Part shown: in pieces, positions 42,064-53,222 of the stretch
Position numbering within the stretch: position 1 is the first letter of the stretch
Layout of the letters: each line of letters opens with the position of its first letter
From: Sialis fuliginosa
Lineage: Eukaryota > Arthropoda > Insecta > Megaloptera > Sialidae
Reading direction: 5' to 3'
NCBI GenBank assembly: GCA_961205875.1
Contig: OY540809.1
Span: 14,644,267 to 14,708,266, forward strand
DNA: 64,000 nucleotides
Translations under genes and position numbers: made by a program
Notes under the pieces: model-generated
Database searches by the model: none
The model's input: the letters and a program-made list of their open reading frames with translations, nothing else
Told to the model about the DNA's origin: nothing

Positions 42064-42674
42064 GGTAGTTCTCGTGCTACAGTACCAACAGAAAGTTACG
42101 CTCATAATACCATAGTAAAATACCGAAAATAATTGCGTTGCTACAGAGAATTTTTGATCAAGTCTATACCCAAAGCCGTCTATACAGATTATTATAAACA
42201 CAATCACACTATGAATATATTTTCATTATTTTATGACTAAACGCTTCGACAGATTTTGATAAAAAAACTACCAAACAGTAAAGGGTTATTATTATGATAT
42301 GTGATAAAAAATTCAAAATGATTGACCGTTTTGTTTTTGAAATATAATTAAATTTCAAATATGAAACGGTCAATCATTTTGTTTTTGAAATACAAGGTCA
42401 ATCATTTGGAATTTTTTATCACATATCAGAATAATAAACCTTTATTGTTTGATAGTTTTTTATCAAAATCTATCGAAGTTTTAGTCATGAAAATGGACAT
42501 AATACGAACTTGATATAGCGGATACGTACAAAAGTGGCAAATTTTGATGACAATTATCTCGAGTTTAAAACGGTCGATCTCTTTAAAATTTCACGATTGG
42601 ATAGATATCATTATTCTTTTTATGTCCTGATTTTTTTTTAATTCTATCGAAATGACGTTTGCACGAGAACTACT
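42064..42674. mobile_element. TTAA-flanked element with ~98-bp internal hairpin
   Basis: Immediately inside TTAA (42060-42063 and 42675-42678) the ends read GGTAGTTCTCGTGC and, from the right, AGTAGTTCTCGTGC (13 of 14). TTAA targets are used by piggyBac and Kolobok elements; the end does not begin CCC, so the superfamily is open. Inside, 42229-42327 and 42396-42493 are a long, nearly perfect inverted repeat ('atgactaaa', 'cagattttgataaaaaa', 'gatatgtgataaaaaattc', 'aatgattgacc'). A nested second stem uses 'gattgaccgttt..aaacggtcaatc'. 611 bp, no open frame. Confidence 0.75.
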
Positions 42675-42678
42675 TTAA

Positions 42679-43287
42679 TTAGAAATCTACTTCAATTCTC
42701 CAATGTCCGTTTTATAGCGTATCTCCCCTAAATGCAATAAATAAGCATATAGTACCCCCCGTGATGTTAGTGAGGACGCGGCACTGCACGTCAGATATTT
42801 CAAGAAAATTCAAAGCTCTGAAAAAGTTCGGTTCGGTGATCAACGCCCTCTCTCGGCGAAAAGAGCAAAAAGCAAGAATAATGACAAGACTTCCTCACGA
42901 CGCTACTTGTCAACTAGGAATGTTGAAATACTAAATTTTTTTTTGTCTACAGACCCATATCTTGAATTTATTTTTGTCATGTATATTCAGTTCATATGTC
43001 AAATGCGGACTGTACGAAATACACATCTAGTGTCATATTTGCTGTGTAAAATATGTAATAAATCATACGCCTTACATGTGTATTCAAATATTGTCGAAAA
43101 TATAAAAGGCATTTTTTATTCGCTAAGGTAGACCTGTCAGTTGGCCATGACCAGTATTTTGTTGCGCTCGCATTCACGCAGTTCCTTTCATGCGTGATCC
43201 TGACAAAGGATCTGTGACACAACTATTTCCAAAAGGGTGTTTGCGTGCAATTGATATGCTATTTGGAAAGTTCGCTGACCGGCCGTA
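42679..43287. other. Mixed-composition sequence, no gene recognised
   Basis: GC rises at 42760-42910 ('gtgaggacgcggcactgcac', 'caacgccctctctcggcg') and 43140-43290 ('ccatgaccagtattttg', 'gttcgctgaccggccgtata'). Short open frames on both strands overlap the second patch. Neither is recognised. These may be fragments of a GC-richer repeat or exon. Confidence 0.35.
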
Positions 43288-43560
43288 TAGCTTATCCTTT
43301 CTAGTCCCCGACGCATATTTTCTAGTTAATATTAACCTAAATTTCTACAAAATATATTTCATACAAGAATTTTTCTGTAGTGGTGAATTCCCGCGCGTCT
43401 GACTGCTCTAAAACACATTAACCACAAATGCTATAATTTATCCTTTTGTACTCGATGCATATTTTCTAGTTAATATTAACGTGAATTTGTACAAAATATG
43501 TTTTGTAGTTACAATAATTTCCCTTTTGAGGCGAATTCCCGCGCGTGTGTTCTAAAAATG
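43288..43560 (+). repeat. Tandem duplication, period ~144-148 bp
   Basis: 'gcatattttctagttaatat' occurs at 43313 and 43457. 'gaattcccgcgcgt' occurs at about 43385 and 43533. Between the anchors both units have 'aatttctacaaaatat'-like sequence and a T-rich stretch. The second unit is followed by a tail ('caaaatctgttcagtaatta', 'aacaaacagac'), so the pair may be the 3' part of a dispersed repeat. Confidence 0.7.
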
Positions 43561-43680
43561 AAAATTATATCAAAATCTGTTCAGTAATTAAAGGTTCATG
43601 TCGGAATAAACAAACAGACGTTAACAAATCTAGGAAAATTATCAAAATGTTTTTCAATTATTTATAAAATAAAACTTTAA

Positions 43681-43945
43681 GGAAAAAATAAAACCGACTT
43701 CAAAAAAACCTTAAAAATATTGTAACGTTTTATTTTTTTAAGTTTTTTTATTTTTTCCTTTTGAGTGGCGTATCTTTGAAGTCTATGGTCAGATTCTGAT
43801 GAAATTTATATGGGACCACCTCGGGAGTATACTTTTTCAAACAAAATAAAAAACCGTCTAAGTCGGTGTGTTATATGCTCGAACATACATAAAAAATATA
43901 TATTGTCGAATTGAGAACCTCCTCTTTTTTGAAGTCTTAAAAAAA
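43681..43945 (-). mobile_element. Family G repeat, copy 3, minus strand
   Basis: The minus strand reads 'aggaggttctcaattcgaca'-like sequence, then 'tatgtatgttcgagcatat', 'gttttttattttgtttgaaa', 'tactcccgaggtggtcccat', 'ataaatttcatcagaatctg', 'acgccactcaaaaggaaaaa'. The outer stem 'aaataaaaccgacttcaaaa' lies at 43686. Confidence 0.75.
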
Positions 43946-46900
43946 ATATATAGATACTCTGCAATGAAAGAATTTATAATAAAATATTAAAAATCAATTA
44001 ATATTATGAAATTTTGTCTAATAGTTAATTTAAATTCAATTTGTAAAAAATCTGAAAAGTTTTTTTGTTTATTTATGAAGCTTTATAATATTGTGCCTTT
44101 TTGATCGCTCCATTGTTTTGAGTGTACATAAATAAAACAGACCAAAAGTAGACGGTTCATATGAGCATTGGAATATGTGAGATTGTGAATTATGTACATC
44201 CATACTACATACACTGTGTACAGGGAATTTCATGTGTAGATGTACAGAGAACTCCAAGTGAAGTGGTTACTGAAACTTTCTATTATTTTACAATCGAGAT
44301 GTTGATTACATCCTGTTACGTTGTTAGTGATTTTGTAGTTGTGCAGTTGGTACTTTGTTTAACTTGAGGCAGTGTTATGCAAATCTACACTTAGTTCTGC
44401 AGTAGATTCAGTTGTGGAATGTTCATTTTACCCTTTATTTATTTATTGTTGTTGTTAATTATTGTAATACATGCATTAAAAGTCAGTAGAAATATGTCTT
44501 TAAAAAAATATTAATACTATAGTTTTATTTGTTTCTTGCGACACAATAAAATAAACAAATAATGGTAATTGTATATATTTTTTACGTTGTCGTGTTTGTT
44601 TTCGAAGGGGTGCGCAGTGACCTACTTTACCGACAACAATACCTAGAATGTTCTGTTACGAAACCCTTACAAGATATTTCAAAATACATGTCATATTTTG
44701 TGAGATATTTAAGATAACGTATTCGAATTTTTTATATTTGATGTTTTCTTAAATATTAAAATGTTCAATGTAATAAAAATATTTCTGACTTTTACGGTTT
44801 TTTCATTTTAATTATAATAACTGAGATATGAACATTGGTATACATTTTTTATAAGTAAAGTAAACAAAAAAAATATGCAAAATAAAGCTGTAATATTCTT
44901 CTTTAAAATGCATGTTGTTTTATTTAAATCTGTTAATTTGTTCCGATTTTGTTATTCAATTTGATGTATATATGCTATTAATATAAAAAAAATATAAGAT
45001 CATTTTCTTCATGATCTTTAATTGAATTACATATTTTTTTACAGATCCGAAAACTTTCGGAGATATTTAAAAAAAAACTTTTTTAGACCAAAAGTAATTC
45101 CTGAAATCCGCTTATATTTTTTTTATATTAAAACCTTTAGTAACTGGGCTATTATTTATCAAAGTTAATATAATTTTGTTCTCAGAAACAAAGTACTTCC
45201 TTAATATAAAATAATAAAAGCAAATAGGCAGGGATGAAATCTTATATATTCTATATAAATTATAAATTTGATAAAATGTAATAGGAATGTACGCTCACAT
45301 CAAAAGATGAATGGAAACATTTTACAAAAGATTTTCAGCGATAATAACAGTGTCGTAATAACTTTGGCGAGATTTTGTTTTGTCTGTGTTTTTTATGCTT
45401 TACATTAGTTATGGTGATTCGCGTGCCACATTTACTTTTATGTCTGTTTTACCGTTTAGCTTTATATGTTTTTACACATATTTTGTGTCATTATATGTTA
45501 TTTGATATATTTTTAAGCTTATATTTTTATATTTGTAATATTACGCGTATTATGTACATTCTAAAAGAAATATTTATTTACAACCAATATTGTATCTTTT
45601 CGAACTTATTGTTAGTTTTATCTGTATTTAATTTGTTTCATTTTTAGAATTTTTTACAATAATTTGAGTTTCTTCAAAAAATATATTTATATTGAAGTTT
45701 TTACTTTCTTATATGTATGAAATAGTAGAATTAATATTCCCGAATTGTGGGCACAATTTTTGATATTTTTCGTAGCTACGATTAAACACACCAATCTTCG
45801 ATTGCTAAAAATAACGTAGCTATGAAGAATTGAAGGTAGAATATTTCCGATTTGAAAATTTAATAATGGTAGTAAAAATAATGCAATTTGAAAAAAATGT
45901 AATTCGTCCTATTTCTAGACTTATTTATTACATACCAAAAAAAATTCATATATTGAGTTCAAATGAAGAAAATAGTGTAATTTTTATTTTACGTATTTGT
46001 AAAGTATTTTTAACTCCTAAAGATCCCAATTAAATGCAAAAAACGGGTAAAAAATAACCATTTTTTTTCTGTTAACTTATAAGAAGCTTTGTTGAAGACA
46101 ATATTTATTATATGAAAACATTTTAAAAATTATACTTTGAAAAACAAATATTAATAAATCCAGATCAGTATTATTTTAGTTATAAAACAATTATTTTTAA
46201 ATCAACGAAAAAACCACGCCCGTAGTTTTTTTCACTATCGGTAGTCAACGTAATATTACGTACCTGGATGTTAAGTGGTTAATTTTGTACCAATAGTAGT
46301 TGGCTTAAAGAGTTAAACTTTCTAGGTGAAGATGTGTTCGGAAAAATACCATAGGTTTACGATACATAATTAATTCTACGTTACTTTGAAGCAGAATTAT
46401 TTTACATTCTCCTTATTAGATAATCGCGACGATATATACAAAACTTCTTCACTAATTCCTTCGATTCTAAAGCACTCTAGTTCGTTTATTTTTATTAACT
46501 ATCGATATGCACAGCGTTATTTAAGTTTTATACATGAAGTATATTTTCAAACCATTGATTTCTTCAGAGCGATTAACCAACCCAACATTCTAGAAACTTT
46601 AACGCAGAACCGATAAGTGGCAAAAAAAAACTTGTGCATTTCCAAGTTGATCCAGAAACTAAAAGTTAGCCCCGGTAACTGAAAGTACTACGTCGCAGAG
46701 AACCGAAATCTTCAATAAACATGTTAGTTTTGTTACTAATTAATTCGCTGTTGATTTTGTTTTTCTTGGAAATAAAATCATGATGCAAGTACAGAAGTTT
46801 GTAGTCCTCATTTTGGCTTCATGCATTTTTTTTCGATGTTAATATTTTCTAAATCCAGTATATGTTTGTCTGTCTAGCTACTGGTAGCTTTGATAGTTAA

Positions 46901-47804
46901 CTGTTAAGTGGGCGCCAGTTACAGAAACATAAAATAACTATGAACATAGACTTTATGTGTGTATGTCTCTTGGTAAGGATAAATGGATCTAATTTGTTGT
47001 TTTAGATAAAATTGTGGAATTCATTTTTTTGAGATAATTTTAATCAAATTTATAATATGTATGTATTTAATTTACTTTCACTTAAAAGTATATGAGCTAA
47101 TATTCCAGACATATAATTTAAAAAAGCTATTTATATTGTAAAGGTTCAATGTTAAAAATATTTTCTTTATGTACGTGTAAGAAAATATGTATTGGAAAGA
47201 AAATATAAGATCTTATTTAAGCTTTATCGATATTCCGAAGTAGCGAATATCGAATTCGTTCATACCTTTTCGGAAAGCCCTAAGGAAATGTCCCCATCCA
47301 TCTTATCTACCCGTGAACTAACTTTGTTTCGTAATGGAAATAACACAACTACCGACGAAAATAAAAAATAATAATTTTCAAATACAATTTACAGTTTGGT
47401 TCAAGTAGAGTGTTAAAATATTTAGATTCTTATATTTTTTTCTAGCCTAAAAGAAGGATTTTGACAGTTGTTAAATTTTATTGAAATAATTAAAATTTAA
47501 AATAGTATTAATACTATGGTGCATGTTAACATTGTTTTGGAGTCCAAAAATTATGTTCAAATTGACTCTTTGAATTTATTCACTTCAATAAAATCATCGC
47601 AAAAGTATTACAGTCTGTAGAATTCAGTATTTTCATCAAAAATAAGTCATAGCCACTGAAAAACGTTACAACAAAAATTTAAATACCCAATCCCCTCAAA
47701 AAAAGTCCCCAACTTAATCAACGCATTTTTTTAATCCTATCCAAAAACCAATAAATAATAATTTCATTTAGGAGATGATATATTAAATATTGATCAAAAC
47801 TGAC
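43946..47804. other. Long AT-rich stretch, largely featureless
   Basis: No coding signal, and repeats are scarce. Noted: a 20-bp perfect inverted pair TAATATAAAAAAAATATAAG at 44978-44997 and 45112-45131 (low complexity), the 14-bp palindrome ACGTAATATTACGT near 46249, and a small stem CGATATTC..GAATATCG near 47228-47252. Open stretches such as 45375-45647 are Phe/Leu/Tyr-rich with background composition. Confidence 0.4.
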
Positions 47805-47809
47805 ATGGA

Positions 47810-48113
47810 GGGGGGGGGGGTATAGGGACTTCTACCCCATTATTATCTGCACCTTTCCCGGTCATCTTGTAATTGTAAAACGCTAAACTGATTTACACGG
47901 CGGCTGTTTTAACGCGATAAGGGCCGAAGCTCAAATATATACCTACCTATACACATTCCACGGCAATTTAGATCAATGCCGTTATCCCCCCCCCTTTACA
48001 AACTCCCGCCCACTTTTAATGCTCTGTACTTCGATCGTAACCCTAATCGAATATAATACCTGGTGGGATTGAACATTGGAGTTTCTGAATAAGGAATGAG
48101 GGGGGGGGGGGTT
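47810..48113. repeat. Cluster of G and C homopolymer runs
   Basis: A 10-G run near 47811, a 10-C run near 47987 and a 12-G run near 48100 lie within 300 bp of otherwise AT-rich DNA. 'cacggcggctgttttaacgc' lies between them. No element boundary recognised. Confidence 0.6.
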
Positions 48114-48667
48114 GAGGTTATTTGTTATGACAATATTGATTAATTGGTTTACTGAGTCAATCGATTAATTAATTTCTAATTAAATGTGCATTTGAGTATT
48201 TAAAGAACCAATATTTTATAATTTAGTATAATATATCGATTTCAGGAAAACTTTTTGAATGTGCAATTTTTGAACAGTATCTAAGTAGAAAAATTTCTAA
48301 TATTATGCAGATAAAGTAAGCTTTAACAATAATAAATAGTCTAATGCTTGTATAACCAAAATATTTTTAATTAATTTTTTTTGGCATTTTCTTTTCATAA
48401 ATTCAAGTTTTATAATTTTTTTAAGTATTGTGATATTGACATAGAGCGGTTCAATAATAATAATATCAACGCGAGATTAAAAAACAATTCTGCAAGAATT
48501 AATAGAATAAATCGATTCTATAAATTTGATTTTCTGTTGGCTATAGGAAATTTTAATTTTCCTCTTCTGAAACATTTAAAAAAGTGACACATCTAAATTT
48601 ATTTCTTTCGTATTTTTGAACGCTAAACATGAATTTGATAATAAAAAAATAACAAAAAATAAAAGTA
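48114..48667. other. AT-rich sequence, nothing recognised
   Basis: No repeat or coding signal. An Asn/Lys-rich open stretch near 48381-48587 looks like chance. Confidence 0.4.
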
Positions 48668-49003
48668 AATCAATTTTGAGAACCTCTACGTGCTTTCATA
48701 AATTTTTTGACCAATTTAAATAAATGGCTTTTGCAGATCAGACTTTTCTCTTTAGTTTTATTTTTATTTTTTTGTTTTGCTGTACGACCTTTTTTGACCG
48801 AGTTATGATGAAAAGACTTTCAACTTAATTCCAAATCTTCCCGAACAATTTTTTCGATTTATTTTAAGTTTTTGCAAATAATAGTCGTACAATAATACAA
48901 AATAAACGAAAATTGAAGAGAAAAATCTAATCAACAAAATTCATTATTTTAATTTGTCTAAAACAATTAATCATGGTCCTTGAGGGGGTTCTCAAAATTA
49001 ATA
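48668..49003. mobile_element. Possible ~335-bp MITE with TTTTGAGAACC ends
   Basis: The left boundary TCAATTTTGAGAACC and the reverse complement of the right boundary TTAATTTTGAGAACC match at 14 of 15 positions. Similarity does not continue inward and no target duplication is clear. This could be a young short-TIR element or coincidence in AT-rich DNA. Confidence 0.35.
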
Positions 49004-49725
49004 TACGTTTTGTTTTTTTTTTTTAATATCTGACGATAGCAAAATGTCAAATAAAAAAATATATTCCAGTTTTTTTGTGAGCCTGTGTAATATTTGAAAA
49101 ACAAAATCGATATCATATATCGTAAACATTTCTTTGTATTTTAATAAGACGCATAAAATTTAGAAAATGATGTACATATACGCTTCATATTACATAACAC
49201 ATATAAATAACCAAGTAAAAACTTTATAATCATAATATTTTGTCCCATAATTGACAGTGGAAGTGTCCATAAAGCCAGCTAACCGCATAACTGAGATACA
49301 CAACGCTGTAGAACGTAAACTTTATGATGCAGTGAACACATTCTGAATGCGGCAATTTTATATTTAAAAAAAATACACACATATGCCCGACGAGGATATT
49401 TTTTTCCGTGCGGCGGTGCTGCCATTATATATTTCTTTATTTACGTAAATGTGGTGAAATGTAAGTGAAACAGAAGGAAAATGGGTAAATGAAAGGTGCG
49501 AATACAATAAAGACCTTTGCATACATTTTTAACGAACATTTTTTCCACGAAAGGTATTTTTAACATTTCGAGGCAGATGCAGTTTAATATAAAAAATTAC
49601 AACTTTAGGTATTTGGAATTTATATGAAATATATCTTTTATTATGAAAATGTAATTATTTTGTAATATATATTATTAATATGCAGATAAGACCCGGGTTT
49701 ACTAGTATAAATTACAAAAAACCAT
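49004..49725. other. AT-rich sequence, nothing recognised
   Basis: A GC-richer patch 'ttccgtgcggcggtgctgcc' lies near 49404. No gene or repeat recognised. Confidence 0.4.
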
Positions 49726-49728
49726 GCT

Positions 49729-50008
49729 AAGGTACTGGCATCAGTCTTGGATCATACCCCAGTGTTGGAATTTAATTAAAATTACTAAATGTACTAAATA
49801 AGAAATATTTGTTGATATTTGGTTACTGCCATTACTGAATCATAACCTAGACACCTAATTGTAAAGCAGCTTAATTTGATGACAATCGGCCAATGGCTGT
49901 CCAAATGCTGGACATTTAAACTACCAAATTTTACGATTCTTTATTTTATAACTTTTATGTCGTAGTACTTATCATTTTGTAATCATTAGCAAATGTCCAT
50001 CACTAGAT
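49729..50008 (-). mobile_element. TIR family E MITE, reversed, distal end truncated
   Basis: 'taaggtactggcatcagtct', 'ccccagtgttgga', 'aatatttgttgatatttggt', 'gaatcataacctag', 'cagcttaatttgatgacaat', 'ccaatggctgtccaaatgc' and 'aatcattagcaaatgtccat'. Same orientation and break region as 32866-33220. Confidence 0.72.
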
Positions 50009-50430
50009 TAGAGCGTTAGAGCAAATTCTTAATAATTCCGGACATGAAACGGTTTGGAAAACTAACAGAAATTAGTTGGGATAATTTTTTGATAGCGCTG
50101 TAAGACAGTACAACCCTGTATATGAAAATTCTTGAATAACATTTTTCTGTATATATATGTGTGTGTGTGTGTATATGAAAAGCACAAATTAGACGTGTGA
50201 CATTTCTACTTGACAACGAGAATTATTTTATATACTTTTTATATTTATTCTGATTTTGACATATAAAGCATAACGGCACAGATTGTACTATAGCAAAATA
50301 ACTACCAAAATATTTTACATTTATATATAAGACAATATATAAATTTTTTGTATTTGATAAAATATATATTTTAACTTTCATTGCAAAATATACGACGCGG
50401 ATATAAAAATTAAAGCCATTCTTATATTTT
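50009..50430. other. AT-rich sequence with a short TG tract
   Basis: (TG)8 lies near 50158-50173. Nothing else recognised. Confidence 0.4.
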
Positions 50431-50722
50431 ACTAGCGCATTGGACCCAGTGTTACTCATAGATATAAATTTTATCTGTAATAAACTTATCAAACATTGTT
50501 TTCACTTATCGCTAACTATTTACGCAATGCACGCGAAGTTACGTTTTTGACGATTTTTTTTCGACTTCATAACATTTAATTATAACCTTATAAATTATAC
50601 ACCTAAACCTTCCTCGTGAAACACTATCTATTAGTGGAAACCGGAATGAAATCCGTTCAGTAGTTACTGAGAAAATCGTGCACAGACAGACAGACATACG
50701 CGGAGAGGGACTATGTACAGAT
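50431..50722 (+). mobile_element. SINE-like family D copy 3, uninterrupted
   Basis: 'actagcgcattggacccagt', 'gttactcatagatataaat', 'ttcacttatcgctaactatt', 'cttcctcgtgaaacac', 'ccggaatgaaatccgttcag', 'tagttactgagaaaatcgtg', 'cacagacagacagac' and the 3' end 'cggagagggactatgtacag'. This copy shows the 3' region without the 9-bp-TSD insertion seen at 24207. Confidence 0.75.
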
Positions 50723-51622
50723 TTGATTTACAAAAATATGAATATTATTTATACATTTCCAAGAATAATATAATTATATTATTATACTACAATAATACTC
50801 TAGAAGAATATTTATTTTTATATAAACTATAAAATGGCGTATACATAATGTAGTCACGCTAAGGAAGTGAGGTTTACATATATGTATACATATATAACAA
50901 TATAATATAACATTCAAAAATAAGTTTTGTGCTTTATAAGGGTTAACTGCCGTGTCACGGGTCACTTTGTGTCATTCAGTTTTATTTTATCCTTTCCTTC
51001 ATTTCCAGTGATATATGTATGTTTTACCATTCGGCCAAAGTATCTATTAAATTATATGGCTACGTTTTTCGTTTTTATTTATGATAGATATCAACACAAA
51101 ATTACCTCGGAAAATATAAATATTTCAACTGTATTTATGTTATATTCAGATTAGATTGTTTGCATATAGATTAAGTTAAATGAAAAAGTAGTTTATTGTT
51201 TAATTTAAAAAATAATGTGATTTGCTATCTTTTTTTATAATTTCGTATGATGACTGAGACCATACATCTTTTGATGCACTAGAAAAGCTATTTATCCGTC
51301 TGTTCATCTGTCTATCTGTCCATCCATCCGTAGCATAACTAAAAAAACAAACCGATTTGGCTGAATTTGGATTATATATTTAAAATTGAATAAATCTCGA
51401 AAAACCATTTTTGTTTTTATTATTATTACTTTCAAAATTTGTACAAAAGAACAAAATTTTCGAAATGATATTCATTATTATTTCTTTTGTTTTGCTCATA
51501 TTTCTGAAAATTTTCTGTAAAAATGCATCCACAGGAGGGTTAATGAAATACATTCCATTTTTTCTATATTAATAATTTGGGTTTGGCTGACCGCAGTCTA
51601 CTTTGTGTGTAACACAAAAGTA
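50723..51622. other. AT-rich sequence with a minus-strand tail
   Basis: At 51285-51375 'ttatccgtctgttcatctgt', 'ctatctgtccatccatccg', 'aaaccgatttggctgaattt' is the reverse of a retroelement-like tail. The rest is unrecognised. Confidence 0.4.
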
Positions 51623-51774
51623 CAGTGACGTTGTTAATTGGTTCCATGAAAACAACGCGTAAAAAACCGCGTAAATGGAGCAATAGAAATTGCTCCATAA
51701 TGTTATGTTTTTTAAGTCTTTACACCCCTTTTCAACAGCGTAAAAGTGAATCCGCGTAAATGAAGAGATTACTG
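51623..51774. mobile_element. Pogo-like MITE, eroded copy, TA-flanked
   Basis: The right end reverse complements to CAGTAATCTCTTCATTTACG, matching the ends of 4618-4887. The interior shares 'ttaattggttccatgaaaac' and 'gcaatagaaattgctccat'. The left end (CAGTGACGTTG) has lost part of its TIR. TA lies on both sides (51621-51622 and 51775-51776), as expected for pogo/mariner elements. 152 bp, with only one interior unit. Confidence 0.7.
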
Positions 51775-51776
51775 TA

Positions 51777-52680
51777 TACATACTATTAGCTTCAGAAGTC
51801 GTCTACCACCGTCTACAACAGATTCGAAATATTAAGACAAACATCATCGATTATCTTTTTCTAGGGCTCAGCTTATATAGTTACATCTTTTTTAATAAAA
51901 ACACAAATATACGTTCATTTCATTAATTAGTTTTACATTAAGTTTAAGATATTTTAATTAACTCGGAATATCAAATATTTATTACCACAAAATTTACTTA
52001 TACAATTTTCAGTAGATTACATAATAATTTAATCGCACAAATATATATAAGTACTATAAACTAAGAGTACTTTTTTATCTAGCAAATTAGTTTCAAACTA
52101 TCTATCTTTGTTTGGTGCATGGAGAAATGATTTAAATATTATAATAATCAAATGGGAAGGGCCTACTAAGTTTGTGACGCGCGCTTTTGAAAGAAAACTG
52201 GACGACCACTTCTGCATTTCACTGTACCTATGTCTTATGGCTGACAAGAAAATACTATTGATTAAAATCAACATTACGTAAAAAAAACTCTAGGCTAGCA
52301 GTTTTTCACCTACTTTAGAATCGCCCGGTCCATTTCGATAGAAATAAGACAGAATACCGTAAATTCAAAACGTGTACGTACACATAAAACAAAATATCTC
52401 AATTTACCCTTAAAACGACTAATTTCCGGTGAAACTGAAGAGAAGAGCTTCTTCGCCACCGAATAAAATAAAAAAAGTTACCGTATTTGCGGCGGACGAC
52501 CGTAACGCAGGGTCGGATTCAATCTTGAACATCCTCGTTGTTCGGATAACATTTAAAATAAAACTTCTGCTATTTTTTTTACGTACATACATCACTTTTT
52601 AAAATAAATCGATGTACTGTAAGCTTCTTTACTTCATGTTGGAGATGTTATATAAGAACAGAACATACTGAAGTAAAATA
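51777..52680. other. AT-rich sequence, nothing recognised
   Basis: A GC-richer patch at 52430-52560 ('gaagagcttcttcgccaccg', 'tttgcggcggacgaccgtaa') has stops in all frames within short distances. No element recognised. Confidence 0.4.
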
Positions 52681-52682
52681 AC

Positions 52683-52735
52683 TGTATGGAGAACCATACA
52701 TGATTTCCATGTTATATAATATTTTTCTTATATTT
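52683..52735 (-). repeat. Short segment shared with 27690-27745
   Basis: 'tatggagaaccatacatgat' with 'ttccatgttatataatattt' is the reverse complement of 27690-27735. Confidence 0.45.
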
Positions 52736-52949
52736 AAAATATTTTTAATTTTAGTTTTGTAATATCCTTAATAACAAATTGTACAAGAAAAATCTGACAG
52801 TTTGAATTTAGTTTAGAAAACGTATTAATTTATTATTTAAAATAAACATTTAAGAGTGTTTTCCACCCCTTTGAATGGCTGCTTCGGCATCTGTAAATTA
52901 AATAAATAAAATAGTCCTTTAGATACGATTGAAAATATATTATATAATA

Positions 52950-53222
52950 TTTCCAAAACCCCTAATCCGATTAGCACAAAAGTTAATAGATCTGAAGTAC
53001 ACACTGAGACAAATACTTTTCTAAAACATAATTCAATTGGGTGCAATTTTACAGTAGTTATTTTGAACGAAAGAAATTTTACATCCAGACAGATATGTGG
53101 AAAACAACTTTTCTTTACGTATTGAAGGTAGTACAAACAGAATTTTTTTTTATTCCGGACACAAATTTTCGACGGTATTATTATGCTTCTATTTCTTTCA
53201 GAACATGGAAATAAAAAAAAGT
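52950..53222 (-). mobile_element. Family K repeat, minus-strand copy
   Basis: 'ttccaaaacccctaatccga' with 'ttagcacaaaagt', 'cacactgagacaaatac', 'acagtagttattttgaacga', 'cttttctttacgtattgaag', 'ccggacacaaattttcgacg', 'gcttctatttctttcagaac'. Reverse counterpart of 26140-26470. An open frame on each strand crosses this copy but has no recognisable domain. Confidence 0.6.

Noticed and set aside
44978..45131. 20-bp perfect inverted pair as MITE ends
   Set aside because: The sequence is A/T-only apart from one G per arm, so chance is likely, and no target duplication is visible.
45375..45647. 90-codon frame rich in Phe, Leu, Tyr as a membrane protein
   Set aside because: T-rich DNA gives hydrophobic translations by composition alone. 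The start context and codon use give no support.
51001..51154. Plus-strand open frame near 50927-51154 as an exon
   Set aside because: Background composition, no splice signals that frame it, no recognisable protein.
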